IMG/VR virus record: IMGVR_UViG_3300028800_000090
Location: 1 to 64,000 of that record
Reading direction: 5' to 3' (one strand)
Source of the DNA: a virus
DNA length: 64,000 bases
The notes under the pieces were generated by a model. It ran no database searches, was not told the DNA's origin, and saw nothing but the letters and a program-made list of their open reading frames with translations. Of this stretch, positions 42,201 through 51,318 are shown in pieces. The first letter of the stretch is position 1. Each line of letters begins with the position of its first letter. The translations under genes were made by a program, and so were the position numbers.

Positions 42201-45200
42201 GCCGCAGCAGAACCTGAGCGCGGCGCTGGCAAAGTGGAAGGGCAAGCGAAAGAAGCCAGTGCCCCCCAAAGCGACCTAGCCCAGAAGCGGGAGAAGTTCA
42301 AAGCTGGCAAGGGCACGAAGGCGGAGCGCGAGACTGCACAGCGCATGCAGGAACTGGCCGAACACTTTACCCCCGGCAACGTCATCCACTCTGCCTACTG
42401 GCGCGACTACGATAAGGTGCTGGCATTCACTCCTGCGACGACAGAACACAACTGGTCCGTCAAGGTGATCCACAGCGATAAGGAAGGAAACCCGCTCCCC
42501 GACGCAGACCCGCGTAACCACTCGACCTACCCGGATAAGGGCGATGTGATCGTGAAGCGCGGCGAGAAGCAGGCACCGCCAACCCCCGACGAACCCGCCA
42601 CCTTCGTCCGCAAGAGCCTCCAGACAGGCAAGGAAGAGACGTTTACGCTGCCAGGTGCGCAGACGACGATCAGCCGACCCGCAGAGATTCGTGAGGCGAG
42701 TGACCAGACGCTCGCGGAAGCAGCGAAGAAGTGGGCGAAGGCGACCCTTGAGGGAGGCGGCGACAGCGATGCAGCGGGCAAGATTCTTGGGGAGATTGAG
42801 GCCGAGCAGAGCCGACGCGAGGCTAAGGGCCGGGTAGTTCCCATCGAGGATGCCAGAGCGCCCAAGCCGAAGATTCCCCAGATCCCAGCAATGGCAGGCA
42901 TGACGCCGCTCGGCGTGAAACCTGTTGCCGAAACCCCTGCAAAGGAGGACAATACTGCACATGGCGACCGCGACCAGAACGGTGGACGTACCCCCAGCGG
43001 AGGACGCGCGCCTGCCGATCTACCAGGCGAAGATCGAGACGCAGTGGGAGCAGCACCTGCCCGACAAGGTGAAGGCGCTGAAGGCAAAGGGAACCTTCGA
43101 CCAGGAAGTGAAAGCGACGGCGCTCCAGTGCGTTCAACTCCTTCAGGAGTATCAGAAGCGGGGGTTGGGTCCGGACATGGGGCGGGAAGCGGCACAGGGC
43201 TTGATAATTCCCCCGCAGGACCAGTAGCAGAAAAGGCTGTCAAGGCGGCCAGCAAGACTCCGAAACTCAACAAAGACTGGTACACCCACCCTGACGACTG
43301 GGAACCTCCATCCGGCATCATGGGCAAGCTCGATGCGAACATGGAAGCGCTCCGCATCCTGCGCAACATCGAGAAGTTTCCCCGCCTCGCCACCCCCGAA
43401 GAACAGGCTGCGCTCGCCAACTTTGTTGGTTGGGGCGCACTGCCTAACGTCTTTGCTCCGTGGCGCGTCGGCTACTCAGAACGTCCGCGGTGGGAGAAGG
43501 CGAACGACGAACTCCATACCCTCCTGAACGAAGAAGAGTATGCGGCCGCAAGCCGGTCGACCCAGAACGCGCACTACACCTCCCCTGAACTCGTGCGCTA
43601 TATGTGGGACTTGATGAAGCGGTTCGGCTTCAAAGGTGGAAGCGTTATCGAGCCGTCGATGGGTTCGGGCAACTTCTTCGGACTCATGCCGAAGGCTTTG
43701 CGTGCCAACGTAGAAGCGGTGGGTAACGAGATGGACCCGGTAACTGCGGGCATCGCCAAACTACTTTACCCCGGCGCCACCATCTTCAACAAAGACTTCG
43801 TGCAGTTGATCCTGCCCGACAACTCCCTCGACCTCGCCATCTCGAACGTTCCATTCGGCGCAAAGGTCTACGACCCGAAGATGCCGAAGCTCAATGCGGG
43901 CGTGCATGACTACTTCTTCGTGAAGTCGCTGGACAAGGTTCGTCCGGGTGGCGTGGTCGCATTCATTACGTCGACCGGAACAATGGACAAGCAGAACGGC
44001 AACATTCGGGACATCATTGCTTCGAAGGCCGACCTCATCGGTGCAATTCGCATCCCCTCCGGCGCGTTCAAGAAGAACGCTGGCACCGACGTTACCACCG
44101 ATCTGGTCATTCTCCAGAAGCGTGCGCCTGGGCAGGAACCGAAAGGACCGCAGTGGTCCAAGGTTGTCGACATCCAGGTTCCGGGCAGGGACAAAGGTAC
44201 TATTGCCACCGTCAAGATCAACGAGTATTTCCACGACAACCCCGAGATGATGCTGGGCACCGGGGGTGTCAGCGAGATGTACGGGCGCGATGGCTCGTTT
44301 GCGCTCTACCCGCACGAGGGCCAGGACTTCACGCAACTCCTCGAGGACGCCAAGCGTTCATTGCCTCGCGGCATCATGCTTGCCGACGACAAACCTCTCG
44401 GTGTAGACCGAGCATCTACCGCGGCAGAGTTTGCCAAAGACAGCCAGCCTGAGGGTAGTTTCGCCATCGACAGCAAGGGCGTGCTCAAGCAGGTGGTCGA
44501 CGGCAAGCTCCAGGCACCCCCGGTAGTCGAGAACGCAGACGGCACCAAGAGCCCAGCCAAAGTTGAGCGCATCAAGCAGATGGTCGGTCTGCGCGATAAC
44601 CTCAATGGTTTGCTTGCCTCCATGACGGAACTGCCCGACGACGAGCCGAGCAACGCCGAGATTGCCAAGCAGCGCAACGAACTCAAGAAGGAGTACGACA
44701 AGTTCGTCAAGCGCAACGGCATCCTGAACGCTCCGGCCAACCGCATCTTCGATGACGACCCACATTTCCCCCGGCTGCTGGCGCTCGAAAACTACGACTC
44801 TGCCAAGCGTGTAGCGACGCCGGCGCAAATCTTTACCCAGCGCACCATCTTCCCCCGCGCTGAACTTACCAGCCTTTCGCCGGATCCACACGACGCGCTC
44901 TACCAGGTGCTCGCCGAGCGCGGCAGACCGGACATTGGCTTCATGGCGCGGCTGCAAGGTAAAGAGCCAGCCGAAGTTGCGAAAGGGCTACTCAAAGACG
45001 GGTTGATCTTCCGCGACCCGCACAGCGGCGACTACGAGATGAAGGAGAAGTACCTCTCGGGCTACGTCCGCGACAAACTGGACGAGGCCAAAGCCGCCGT
45101 CGCGCAGGGTTCGAAGGAGTACCAGGCCAACGTCGATGCGCTTGAGAAGGTTATCCCCGATACCGTGCCGATCGCCAAGATTGAGGTAAAGCTCGGCGCA

Positions 45201-48200
45201 ACGTGGATTCCCCTCCCGGCGTTCAGCGACTTTATCAGCGATGTGCTCAAAGCCAACGGGCGCGTAACGAATGATGGCGGCATCTGGAAAGTCTCGAACC
45301 TTGCTAACACCCCAGAGGTATCGAGCACCTACGGCACGCCCGCCGCTTCCGCCGACTGGATTCTTGAGCAATCCCTCAACCAGCGGGAGATGAAGATCAC
45401 CTACAAGGATTCAGACGGCGTAGTCCACGTCGATCCTCAAGCCACTCTGCTTGCTCGCCAGAAGCAACAGAAGCTGCGCGAGGCGTTCAACCAGTGGGCA
45501 GCCGACTCGAAGAAGTGGGGGCCGGTCCTCGAAAAGGCGTTCAACTACGCCTACAACAACATCGTCCTCCCATCCCGCGACGGTTCGCACCTGACGTTCC
45601 CGGGTATGAATGCCTCGGTAGACCTCCGTCCGCACCAGAAGGATGCGGTCTGGATGGTGATTCAGGAGGGCCGCGGGCTGCTGGCGCACGTCGTAGGTGC
45701 TGGTAAGACCTTCGAGATTGCCGCCTCGATCATGGAAGGCCGGCGCATCGGGGCGTTCCGTAAGCCCATGTTGGCCGTGCCGAACCATCTTGTCGACCAG
45801 TGGCGCTCCGAGTTCATGCACCTCTACCCTGGCGCCAAGTTGCTAGTTCCGACCAAGGGAGACTTCGATTCGAAGAATCGGCAGCGTCTGATGGCGAAGA
45901 TTGCGACCGGCGACTACGACGCTGTAATCCTAGCTCACTCGCAGTTCAACCTCATGGACATCTCCCCCGAGCGCCAGATGAAGACGCTGCAGGGCCAGAT
46001 GGACGAACTCGTCGAGACGATCCGTGCGATGAAGGGCAACCGGGACGACGAGCGCACTGTCAAGCAGATGGAGAAGTCGAAGGAGCAACTCCGCACCCGC
46101 ATGGCGAAGTTGCAGGATATGAAGGCTGACAAGGCTATCAGTTTCGACGAGACTGGGGTCGACGCTCTGTTCATCGACGAGGCTCACGCCTACAAGAACC
46201 TGATGTATTACACCAAGATGCAGAGGGTCGCCGGACTCTCGCAGGGAGACTCGAAGCGCGCGACCCGGCTGCTGATGAAGACACAGTACCTCCAGGACCA
46301 GAACGGTGGGCGCGGCGTGGTCTTTGCAACCGGAACGCCTATCCAGAACACGATGGCCGAGCAGTACACGATGACGAAGTACGTTGCCCCCGACGTGCTG
46401 GAGCGGGCTGGAATCAAATACTTCGACGACTGGGCTGCCAACTTCGGGGCCGTGCAGACGAAAAATGAACTGGCCGCGGATGGGTCGAGCATCAAGGCGC
46501 GGTCGAAGTTTTCACGCTTTACCAACGTGCCTGAACTCATGCAGATGTTCCGCTCCTTCACCGATATCAAGACGGCGAAGATGCTGAACCTGCCCACTCC
46601 TAAGCTCGAAGGCGGCAAGCCCCAGGCCAACTATGTGCAGCCGAGCGAAACCCTGATGGAGTACGTGAAGACGCTGGTTCACCGGGCCAAGAACATGCCG
46701 AAAGACCCGCGTGTCGACAACATGCTCAAGGTGGTTTCGGATGGCCGGAAGGCTGCGCTCGATATGCGGCTGGTTGATCCAGACGTAAAGGATGACCCGG
46801 ACTCGAAGATCAACCAGGTAGTCGAGGATGTGCTGCGCGAGTGGAAGGCGGGCAAAGCTGACAAACTGACGCAGCTCGTCTTCCTCGATATGTACCGCGC
46901 GCTGGACTACCCACCTTCGACCCGCAACCCACTCGACGACTCGGAGATCATCGGACGGCCAACTGAGCGCCTGAACCTCTACAACGATATGCGCTCGAAG
47001 TGGATTCGTGCCGGCATCCCTGCCGACCAGATCGCCATCATCGGGGACTACGACACGGACGTAAAGAAGAACGCTCTCTTTGCCGCGGTCAACAATGGCG
47101 ACATTCGCATCCTCATGGGCTCAACCGAGAAGATGGGCGCGGGCATGAACGTACAGCGTCGTCTCAAGGTGCTGCACCACGTTGACCTGCCATGGCGTCC
47201 CGGAGACCTTGCGCAGCGCACCGGCCGCATCGAGCGCCAAGGAAACACAAACGCCGAAGTGAGCGTCAAGTATTGGCTGACGCAGCGGTCTTTCGACACC
47301 TACATGCTCAATACGCTCGTGACCAAGGCCGAGTTTATTGAGCAACTTATGTCGGGCACGTTCAAGGGCCGGTCTATCGAAGACCTCGATTCAACTGTCT
47401 CGATGAACTTGCAGGACATGATGGTTGCGACCTCCGGCAACCCAGACATCAAACTCAAGTACGACCTTGAGATGGAGAAAGATCAGTTACAGGCGCTGGA
47501 GCGCGGGCACCGCCAGGAAATGCGTGAGAACGGCTTTCGCGCGCAGAACGCCAGCGACCGTGCATCGAGGATGTCAGGGCAGATCGTCGTCGAGAAGAAG
47601 GCTCTGGCCAAGTATCAGGCGGTCAAAGGGGAGGATGGCAAGGGATTCTCTCTCGACGTGGACGGCAAGAAGTTCACTGTGCGCAAGGATGCGTTTGAGT
47701 ATCTCGACGCGATGAAGGTGCCGCAAGCTAACTTCTACCTCACCCTAAACGGCATCGGAGTTTCGGTAAAGACGTTCTCTGAGGCACGCAACCAGGCGGT
47801 GCTCGAATACCAACTGGAGTACGAGGGCACCGAGCGCACTCCCCCGGAACAATCGATGGCTTCGCTGGGCCGGTCCATCGATGCACGGCTTGGCAATCTG
47901 AGCGACACCATCGAGAGCAACGAGTTCTCCGTCAAGACCAACAAGGCTGATGCCGAGAAGTATTCGAAGATGACCGACTTGCCGTTTGCCGAGGCCAAGC
48001 GCCTTGCGGACGTGAAGAAGGAAATCGACGAGGTAGACAAGCGGCTCGGCATGAAGGACGAGCCTCCGAAGGACGAGGTGACTGCAGACATCGCAGACGA
48101 GGATGGCGAGGCAGATCAAGAAGTAGGCGACCAAGATCAAGAAGACTCAGCTACCCTCAAGCCGAACAAGGCCGCGGAGGAGCGCGCAGCCAAACTCGGC

Positions 48201-50777
48201 TCTACCTTCTCCTCCGGCCTTGACCCCACCCTCTTCAAGGAGTTGTTCCCCGACATTGCGCAGCGTGTCTCCGACTGGATCGACAACCCCGAGACCAACG
48301 CCGACCGCATGAAGGCGACGATCCGCGAAACTCGCGGCACGATGGACCGGCGCGTTGCCGTCGTCATGCACAAGCTCGCTGACTCCCGCAAAGAGTGGTC
48401 GAAGCGCTCCCGCGAAGACTCGATGAAGTTCTGGAACGCCGTCGAAGATGGCAACGTAGCCTCGCTCGACCCGAAGGATCAGGCGCTCGCCAACCTGTTC
48501 AAAGGTGCTTTTGACAAGATGCGTGGGCAGATTCAGCAACTCAAGCCCGAAGCCCTGCGCAACTACATCGAGAACTACTTCCCGCACCTCTGGGAGCGCC
48601 AGTCCGATGCGCACTCCGTAGTCTCCCGGCTGATGAACGGCAAGCGTCCCCTGCAGGGCAAGGCCAGCTTCCTGAAGAAGCGCACCATCCCCACCATGCA
48701 GGATGGCATCGACCTTGGATTCAAGCCGAAGACGTGGAACCCGGTCGAGTCCTTCCTGACGAAGTACGCTGAAATGGCCCAGTTCCTGATGGCGCACCAG
48801 ACCATTGCGGTGATGAAGGCGGAGGGCAATGCCAAGTTCGTGCGCCTGGGTGCCCAGCCTCCTGATGGTTGGCAGCAGTTTGACGACCGCTTTGCCTCCG
48901 TCTACCGGCATGCCAACATCCTCGACGAGGACAAGGTAGAAGACAACACCTTCGACAAGACCTACGTGGGTGGCAGCAAGCCCATCCCCTCGATCGCCGT
49001 TGAGGACCTGCCCACCTACGGCGCCACCGTTCTGGTCGGGCACTACTACGGTCCCCCGGATGCGGTGAAGGTTTTCAACAACTTCGTCAGCCGCGGGCTC
49101 GCCGGCCGTTCGGGAATCTACGACACGCTGAACTGGATGAACCAGAACCTCAACGCTCTCCAGTTGGGCATCTCCGCCTTCCACGCGACGACCACGACCA
49201 TCAACGCGGCAGCGTCGGACATTGCGCTGGGCCTCGAACAACTCTTCCGCGGCGAGCCTCTGAAGGCTGGCGCCAGCTTCCTCAAAGCCCCGGCGACGGT
49301 GATCAACAGCTTCCGCAACGGCTCTAAACTGATGGAAGCGTACCTCTCCCCAGGGAGCATGGCCAAGCTCACCGAAGAGGCGCGCGCCATCGCGCAAGCC
49401 GGCGGCCGCATCCAGCAGAACACCCTCGAACTCCGCCCTATCGCCCAGATTGCGAACGCATGGCGCAACGGAGAAGTCTGGGAGGGCGTCAAGAAGGTGC
49501 CCGGCGCCCTGCTCCAGGCGTCCATCTACCCGGTGCTGAACTGGTACGTGCCTCGCATCAAGCTCGGAGCCTTCTACCAGATGGCCCACGACGTTCTCGA
49601 CCAGGCGCAAAAGAACAACTGGCCCAGAGAGAAGACCCGAGCTATGATGCAGCGGGCGTGGGACTCGGTAGACGATCGCTTCGGACAGGTGGTCTACGAC
49701 AACTTCTTCTGGAACAAGGCGACTCGGGACGTGCTCCAGGTCACCAACCGCGCAGTCGGCTGGAACTTCGGCAGCCTCCGGACCTACGCCGGCGCCGCCG
49801 AGGATACCGCGCGCGCCGCAGGAAAGGCCGCAGCGGGCGAGAAGCCAGAAGTTACCCCGCGCATGGCCTTCGCCTTCGCCTCCTTCATGGTGGCAGGACT
49901 CATCGGGGCCCTACTGACGAAGCTCTGGACCGGCAAGAACCCTCAGACGTGGAAGGACTACCTCTATCCGACCACTGCGGACGGAACACGCCACAATATC
50001 CCCGGGTACCCCGGCCAGGTGGTCTCCATGCTGCACGCTCCAGTGCAGACGACCGTCAACAAGATGGCACCTATCTGGGGCCTGATGTGGGATGCCGTGC
50101 AGAACCGCGACTTCTACGGCACCGAGATCCGGCACAAGGACGATCCGGTGATGAAGCAACTCCTGCAGTTTGGGACGTGGGCCTCCGAGCAGGCTATTCC
50201 GTTCTCGTTCTCTGGCGGGGCCAAGTTGCTCGAGAAGCGCGGCGCGGAGGATACCCTCGCAGGCCTGTGGCATGCAGCAAAGCAGAACCCCGGAGACGTA
50301 CTGCTCGGGCAACTGGGTTTCCAGCCGTCCGCAGCCTTCATTCAAAACGACTCAGCGCTGAACCTTGCACACGAATACTCGCTGTCCAACCGCACCCCTG
50401 GAACTCGAACCAAGGAACAGGCGGAGCACTCAAAAGCGCTGGCTGCGGTAGAGCAGATGTACCGAACGGGCAAAGTTGATCGTGCTGCGATTGACCGCTT
50501 GCGCAAGGAAGGCAAACTCCCCGGCAACTCTGTGTCTCGGGCGGCCATGGAGTCGCGCTTCCCGGCCATCGTTACTGCATCGCGCAGCCTGTCGATCGAG
50601 CAAATCCTGAACGTCTTCGAAAAGGCGACACCCGAGGAGCAGAAGCAACTGCGTCCGTATGTCGAGCGCAAGTCTGCGCAGATCGACGACATCCCCGACC
50701 CGGAGCGCAGACAGCAAGTCAATGACGCTTTCAACGCCGCCATGGGAACGAACCACACCCTGCGCGCTGCACGATGA
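39285..50777 (+). CDS. Giant polyvalent protein: RelA-like, 2H phosphoesterase, permuted HAD, N6-methylase, SNF2 helicase (3830 aa)
   Basis: Start by ATGA overlap. Modules in order: Pro-rich N-terminus (1-330); RelA/SpoT-like region (about 425-530) with GSRVKSAESMQTKAE (432), DVLGLRI (456) and EIQI (514); 2H phosphoesterase (about 560-740) with H-x-T pairs at His613 (HVTV) and His692 (HVTV); a HAD domain with motifs out of order (FTAR near 883, then DLDGT at 944); an N6-adenine methylase (about 1370-1640) with EPSMGSG at 1456 and NVPFG at 1521; a SNF2-type helicase (about 2100-2660) with GAGKT (Lys2141), DEAH at 2298, ATGTPIQN and RTGRIERQGN; and a helical C-terminal half with a hydrophobic segment near 3530 (FAFASFMVAGLIGALLTKLW). 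Methylase plus helicase is the P1 DarB plan. Such proteins are carried in the head and ejected to protect incoming DNA. Confidence 0.85.
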   Translation: MIDGAVAEPPSGASVDWGTYEPTPSQSAKPAAGVDWSSYQDEPSATPTPPPVTPQSIQEDNADTANSPTPPPVGVSGPPVGMRQSGPPAFAPPGIGDGPAVPSAGAPQRIISTMPRETVAGTLQYRSEPPVPMHHEQTEGEAIREALSHPIETLTGADLPSQQEEKQEMLERGASETGDPFLATAVNIQQSTQQPLFNLSGSKTFQGILDPKSKNIFSRVITGGTKGIEALSSPDNIGLLAGMYFAPEEAGQLISAVFSAQMAQGAGSEGVQTLRAAHRGDYGEAAERGANALISAAFAAQSGKHAMGIESSPSFRESAGQGLEEGVRQATGAKGPWADYQPIAPVAQPKQQVAPQDTSRTFTAPANAARQAGVKFDTGPFDFDKFDAAKKGAVQGSTDGAAIRASAEQQHPTLKATVQGAIAGIPGAELEGSRVKSAESMQTKAERGTAFEGMKDVLGLRISVDSPQTGKLVEQAIKQSHPVVGEEPLDANGLKGQQLFVRSGKPGEALQVAEIQILPKPQVDVLDKTTPIYEQQKEAEAAGDDKAAEAHSDKATEIHETALTGELPTKYEFGSTQANLPASSDAAKAVGDMQSRIPDTDLAGDGKDLDKFHVTVRYGLKSGITPELRKFIESQEPFEASLGATTSFPPKPGAEASPIIAPVESPELHKLNAAIEKAGDFHPSDYPDYRPHVTVAFVKPDLADKYTGMTDAKGKTFPIDSIAISDQNGKHTEIPLLGGKSKEGKETAETSGSTQAGKEPVGGRADETLPPTENHTTPRTVPEPGATSPAVPKSEAAQPQEVAPKLTKGSQVTLPDGRTGTLRWTLGKDARVELADKAKTRWDGKLADLKPAEAPPIGKPLNTRIEQIKQAVADGTPVKIFTARADDPRVPIFLKENGLGELPVTNIKGHDFGGLIDNIVNVPTNSDKPFDMPKIPAGKTLYVDLDGTLAKEGGTDATPKPTEAEGSKAPVKAAAEPERGAGKVEGQAKEASAPQSDLAQKREKFKAGKGTKAERETAQRMQELAEHFTPGNVIHSAYWRDYDKVLAFTPATTEHNWSVKVIHSDKEGNPLPDADPRNHSTYPDKGDVIVKRGEKQAPPTPDEPATFVRKSLQTGKEETFTLPGAQTTISRPAEIREASDQTLAEAAKKWAKATLEGGGDSDAAGKILGEIEAEQSRREAKGRVVPIEDARAPKPKIPQIPAMAGMTPLGVKPVAETPAKEDNTAHGDRDQNGGRTPSGGRAPADLPGEDRDAVGAAPARQGEGAEGKGNLRPGSESDGAPVRSTPSGVSEAGVGSGHGAGSGTGLDNSPAGPVAEKAVKAASKTPKLNKDWYTHPDDWEPPSGIMGKLDANMEALRILRNIEKFPRLATPEEQAALANFVGWGALPNVFAPWRVGYSERPRWEKANDELHTLLNEEEYAAASRSTQNAHYTSPELVRYMWDLMKRFGFKGGSVIEPSMGSGNFFGLMPKALRANVEAVGNEMDPVTAGIAKLLYPGATIFNKDFVQLILPDNSLDLAISNVPFGAKVYDPKMPKLNAGVHDYFFVKSLDKVRPGGVVAFITSTGTMDKQNGNIRDIIASKADLIGAIRIPSGAFKKNAGTDVTTDLVILQKRAPGQEPKGPQWSKVVDIQVPGRDKGTIATVKINEYFHDNPEMMLGTGGVSEMYGRDGSFALYPHEGQDFTQLLEDAKRSLPRGIMLADDKPLGVDRASTAAEFAKDSQPEGSFAIDSKGVLKQVVDGKLQAPPVVENADGTKSPAKVERIKQMVGLRDNLNGLLASMTELPDDEPSNAEIAKQRNELKKEYDKFVKRNGILNAPANRIFDDDPHFPRLLALENYDSAKRVATPAQIFTQRTIFPRAELTSLSPDPHDALYQVLAERGRPDIGFMARLQGKEPAEVAKGLLKDGLIFRDPHSGDYEMKEKYLSGYVRDKLDEAKAAVAQGSKEYQANVDALEKVIPDTVPIAKIEVKLGATWIPLPAFSDFISDVLKANGRVTNDGGIWKVSNLANTPEVSSTYGTPAASADWILEQSLNQREMKITYKDSDGVVHVDPQATLLARQKQQKLREAFNQWAADSKKWGPVLEKAFNYAYNNIVLPSRDGSHLTFPGMNASVDLRPHQKDAVWMVIQEGRGLLAHVVGAGKTFEIAASIMEGRRIGAFRKPMLAVPNHLVDQWRSEFMHLYPGAKLLVPTKGDFDSKNRQRLMAKIATGDYDAVILAHSQFNLMDISPERQMKTLQGQMDELVETIRAMKGNRDDERTVKQMEKSKEQLRTRMAKLQDMKADKAISFDETGVDALFIDEAHAYKNLMYYTKMQRVAGLSQGDSKRATRLLMKTQYLQDQNGGRGVVFATGTPIQNTMAEQYTMTKYVAPDVLERAGIKYFDDWAANFGAVQTKNELAADGSSIKARSKFSRFTNVPELMQMFRSFTDIKTAKMLNLPTPKLEGGKPQANYVQPSETLMEYVKTLVHRAKNMPKDPRVDNMLKVVSDGRKAALDMRLVDPDVKDDPDSKINQVVEDVLREWKAGKADKLTQLVFLDMYRALDYPPSTRNPLDDSEIIGRPTERLNLYNDMRSKWIRAGIPADQIAIIGDYDTDVKKNALFAAVNNGDIRILMGSTEKMGAGMNVQRRLKVLHHVDLPWRPGDLAQRTGRIERQGNTNAEVSVKYWLTQRSFDTYMLNTLVTKAEFIEQLMSGTFKGRSIEDLDSTVSMNLQDMMVATSGNPDIKLKYDLEMEKDQLQALERGHRQEMRENGFRAQNASDRASRMSGQIVVEKKALAKYQAVKGEDGKGFSLDVDGKKFTVRKDAFEYLDAMKVPQANFYLTLNGIGVSVKTFSEARNQAVLEYQLEYEGTERTPPEQSMASLGRSIDARLGNLSDTIESNEFSVKTNKADAEKYSKMTDLPFAEAKRLADVKKEIDEVDKRLGMKDEPPKDEVTADIADEDGEADQEVGDQDQEDSATLKPNKAAEERAAKLGSTFSSGLDPTLFKELFPDIAQRVSDWIDNPETNADRMKATIRETRGTMDRRVAVVMHKLADSRKEWSKRSREDSMKFWNAVEDGNVASLDPKDQALANLFKGAFDKMRGQIQQLKPEALRNYIENYFPHLWERQSDAHSVVSRLMNGKRPLQGKASFLKKRTIPTMQDGIDLGFKPKTWNPVESFLTKYAEMAQFLMAHQTIAVMKAEGNAKFVRLGAQPPDGWQQFDDRFASVYRHANILDEDKVEDNTFDKTYVGGSKPIPSIAVEDLPTYGATVLVGHYYGPPDAVKVFNNFVSRGLAGRSGIYDTLNWMNQNLNALQLGISAFHATTTTINAAASDIALGLEQLFRGEPLKAGASFLKAPATVINSFRNGSKLMEAYLSPGSMAKLTEEARAIAQAGGRIQQNTLELRPIAQIANAWRNGEVWEGVKKVPGALLQASIYPVLNWYVPRIKLGAFYQMAHDVLDQAQKNNWPREKTRAMMQRAWDSVDDRFGQVVYDNFFWNKATRDVLQVTNRAVGWNFGSLRTYAGAAEDTARAAGKAAAGEKPEVTPRMAFAFASFMVAGLIGALLTKLWTGKNPQTWKDYLYPTTADGTRHNIPGYPGQVVSMLHAPVQTTVNKMAPIWGLMWDAVQNRDFYGTEIRHKDDPVMKQLLQFGTWASEQAIPFSFSGGAKLLEKRGAEDTLAGLWHAAKQNPGDVLLGQLGFQPSAAFIQNDSALNLAHEYSLSNRTPGTRTKEQAEHSKALAAVEQMYRTGKVDRAAIDRLRKEGKLPGNSVSRAAMESRFPAIVTASRSLSIEQILNVFEKATPEEQKQLRPYVERKSAQIDDIPDPERRQQVNDAFNAAMGTNHTLRAAR
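42961..43227 (+). CDS. Gene nested inside the giant polyvalent gene (88 aa, other frame)
   Basis: ATG 42961 is preceded by AAAGGAGG (42942-42948) and is read in the +1 frame of the giant gene up to TAG 43225-43227. The product (start MATATRTVDVPPAEDARLPI; WEQHLPDKVKALKAKGTFDQ; end IIPPQDQ) looks like a soluble helical protein. It resembles small phage proteins with HLP...V..LKA.GT patterns. Across exactly these bases the giant frame turns into Gly/Ala/Arg-rich low-complexity sequence, as if constrained by an overlapping reading frame. Two genes may thus use the same DNA. Function unknown. Confidence 0.5.
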   Translation: MATATRTVDVPPAEDARLPIYQAKIETQWEQHLPDKVKALKAKGTFDQEVKATALQCVQLLQEYQKRGLGPDMGREAAQGLIIPPQDQ

Positions 50778-50802
50778 ACTACCTCAAGGAGTACCCCCAG
50801 CT

Positions 50803-51318
50803 ATGCCCAGAGCAAAACTCAAAGACCTCGTAGGAGAGGCTGATCTTCCGCCCGCACGCCAGGTGCAGGCGTTCATCTCGAAGTATGTGCACGGTGGGCG
50901 AGACCTCGAGCGCGCAGCCTGCCTTGCGAAGTTAGACCCGAAGCTCGGCAAGAAGCTCTATCTGGTGCCGAAGATTCGAGAGAGCATCGATCGGCAGATT
51001 GCGATGATCGAGTTTGAGCAGGCCAAGCTCACGGCGAAGGCTACCATGCTTGGGGTCGAACTGATTGACTCCGCAGTGGTTGAGTCGCTGACCCGAAAGA
51101 AGGACAGGCTGCAGCCGGAGATTGTGCGCATCGCCTACGGCAGAGTCGGGCTGATCCGCGACGGTGAGTTCTACGTGGCACCGGACCCCAGCCAGAACAA
51201 GAACGCACCGAGCATCTACCAGGCCGCGCAAACCTCAATGCGCCGGACGGTCACCGAAGAGGTCACGCATACGCAGGTTGTGGTGACTGACCCCATCTTC
51301 AGCGTGAAAGAATACTGA
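50803..51318 (+). CDS. terS: Terminase small subunit-like protein (171 aa)
   Basis: ATG 50803 is chosen over an upstream in-frame start because it follows AAGGAG and clears the giant gene. The protein is basic and helical (LKDLVGEADLPPARQVQAFI), with an HTH-like N-terminal region and a central helical region (KIRESIDRQIAMIEFEQAKL). It lies directly before and overlaps by one base the large-subunit ATG. In tailed phages this position is held by the DNA-recognition subunit of the packaging motor. Sequence motif evidence is weak; position is strong. Confidence 0.6.
   Translation: MPRAKLKDLVGEADLPPARQVQAFISKYVHGGRDLERAACLAKLDPKLGKKLYLVPKIRESIDRQIAMIEFEQAKLTAKATMLGVELIDSAVVESLTRKKDRLQPEIVRIAYGRVGLIRDGEFYVAPDPSQNKNAPSIYQAAQTSMRRTVTEEVTHTQVVVTDPIFSVKEY

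Noticed and set aside
48147-49610. 487-codon minus ORF opposite the giant gene
   Set aside because: Produced by the GC-rich codon pattern of the coding strand; contains no motif. The plus frame has real domain structure.
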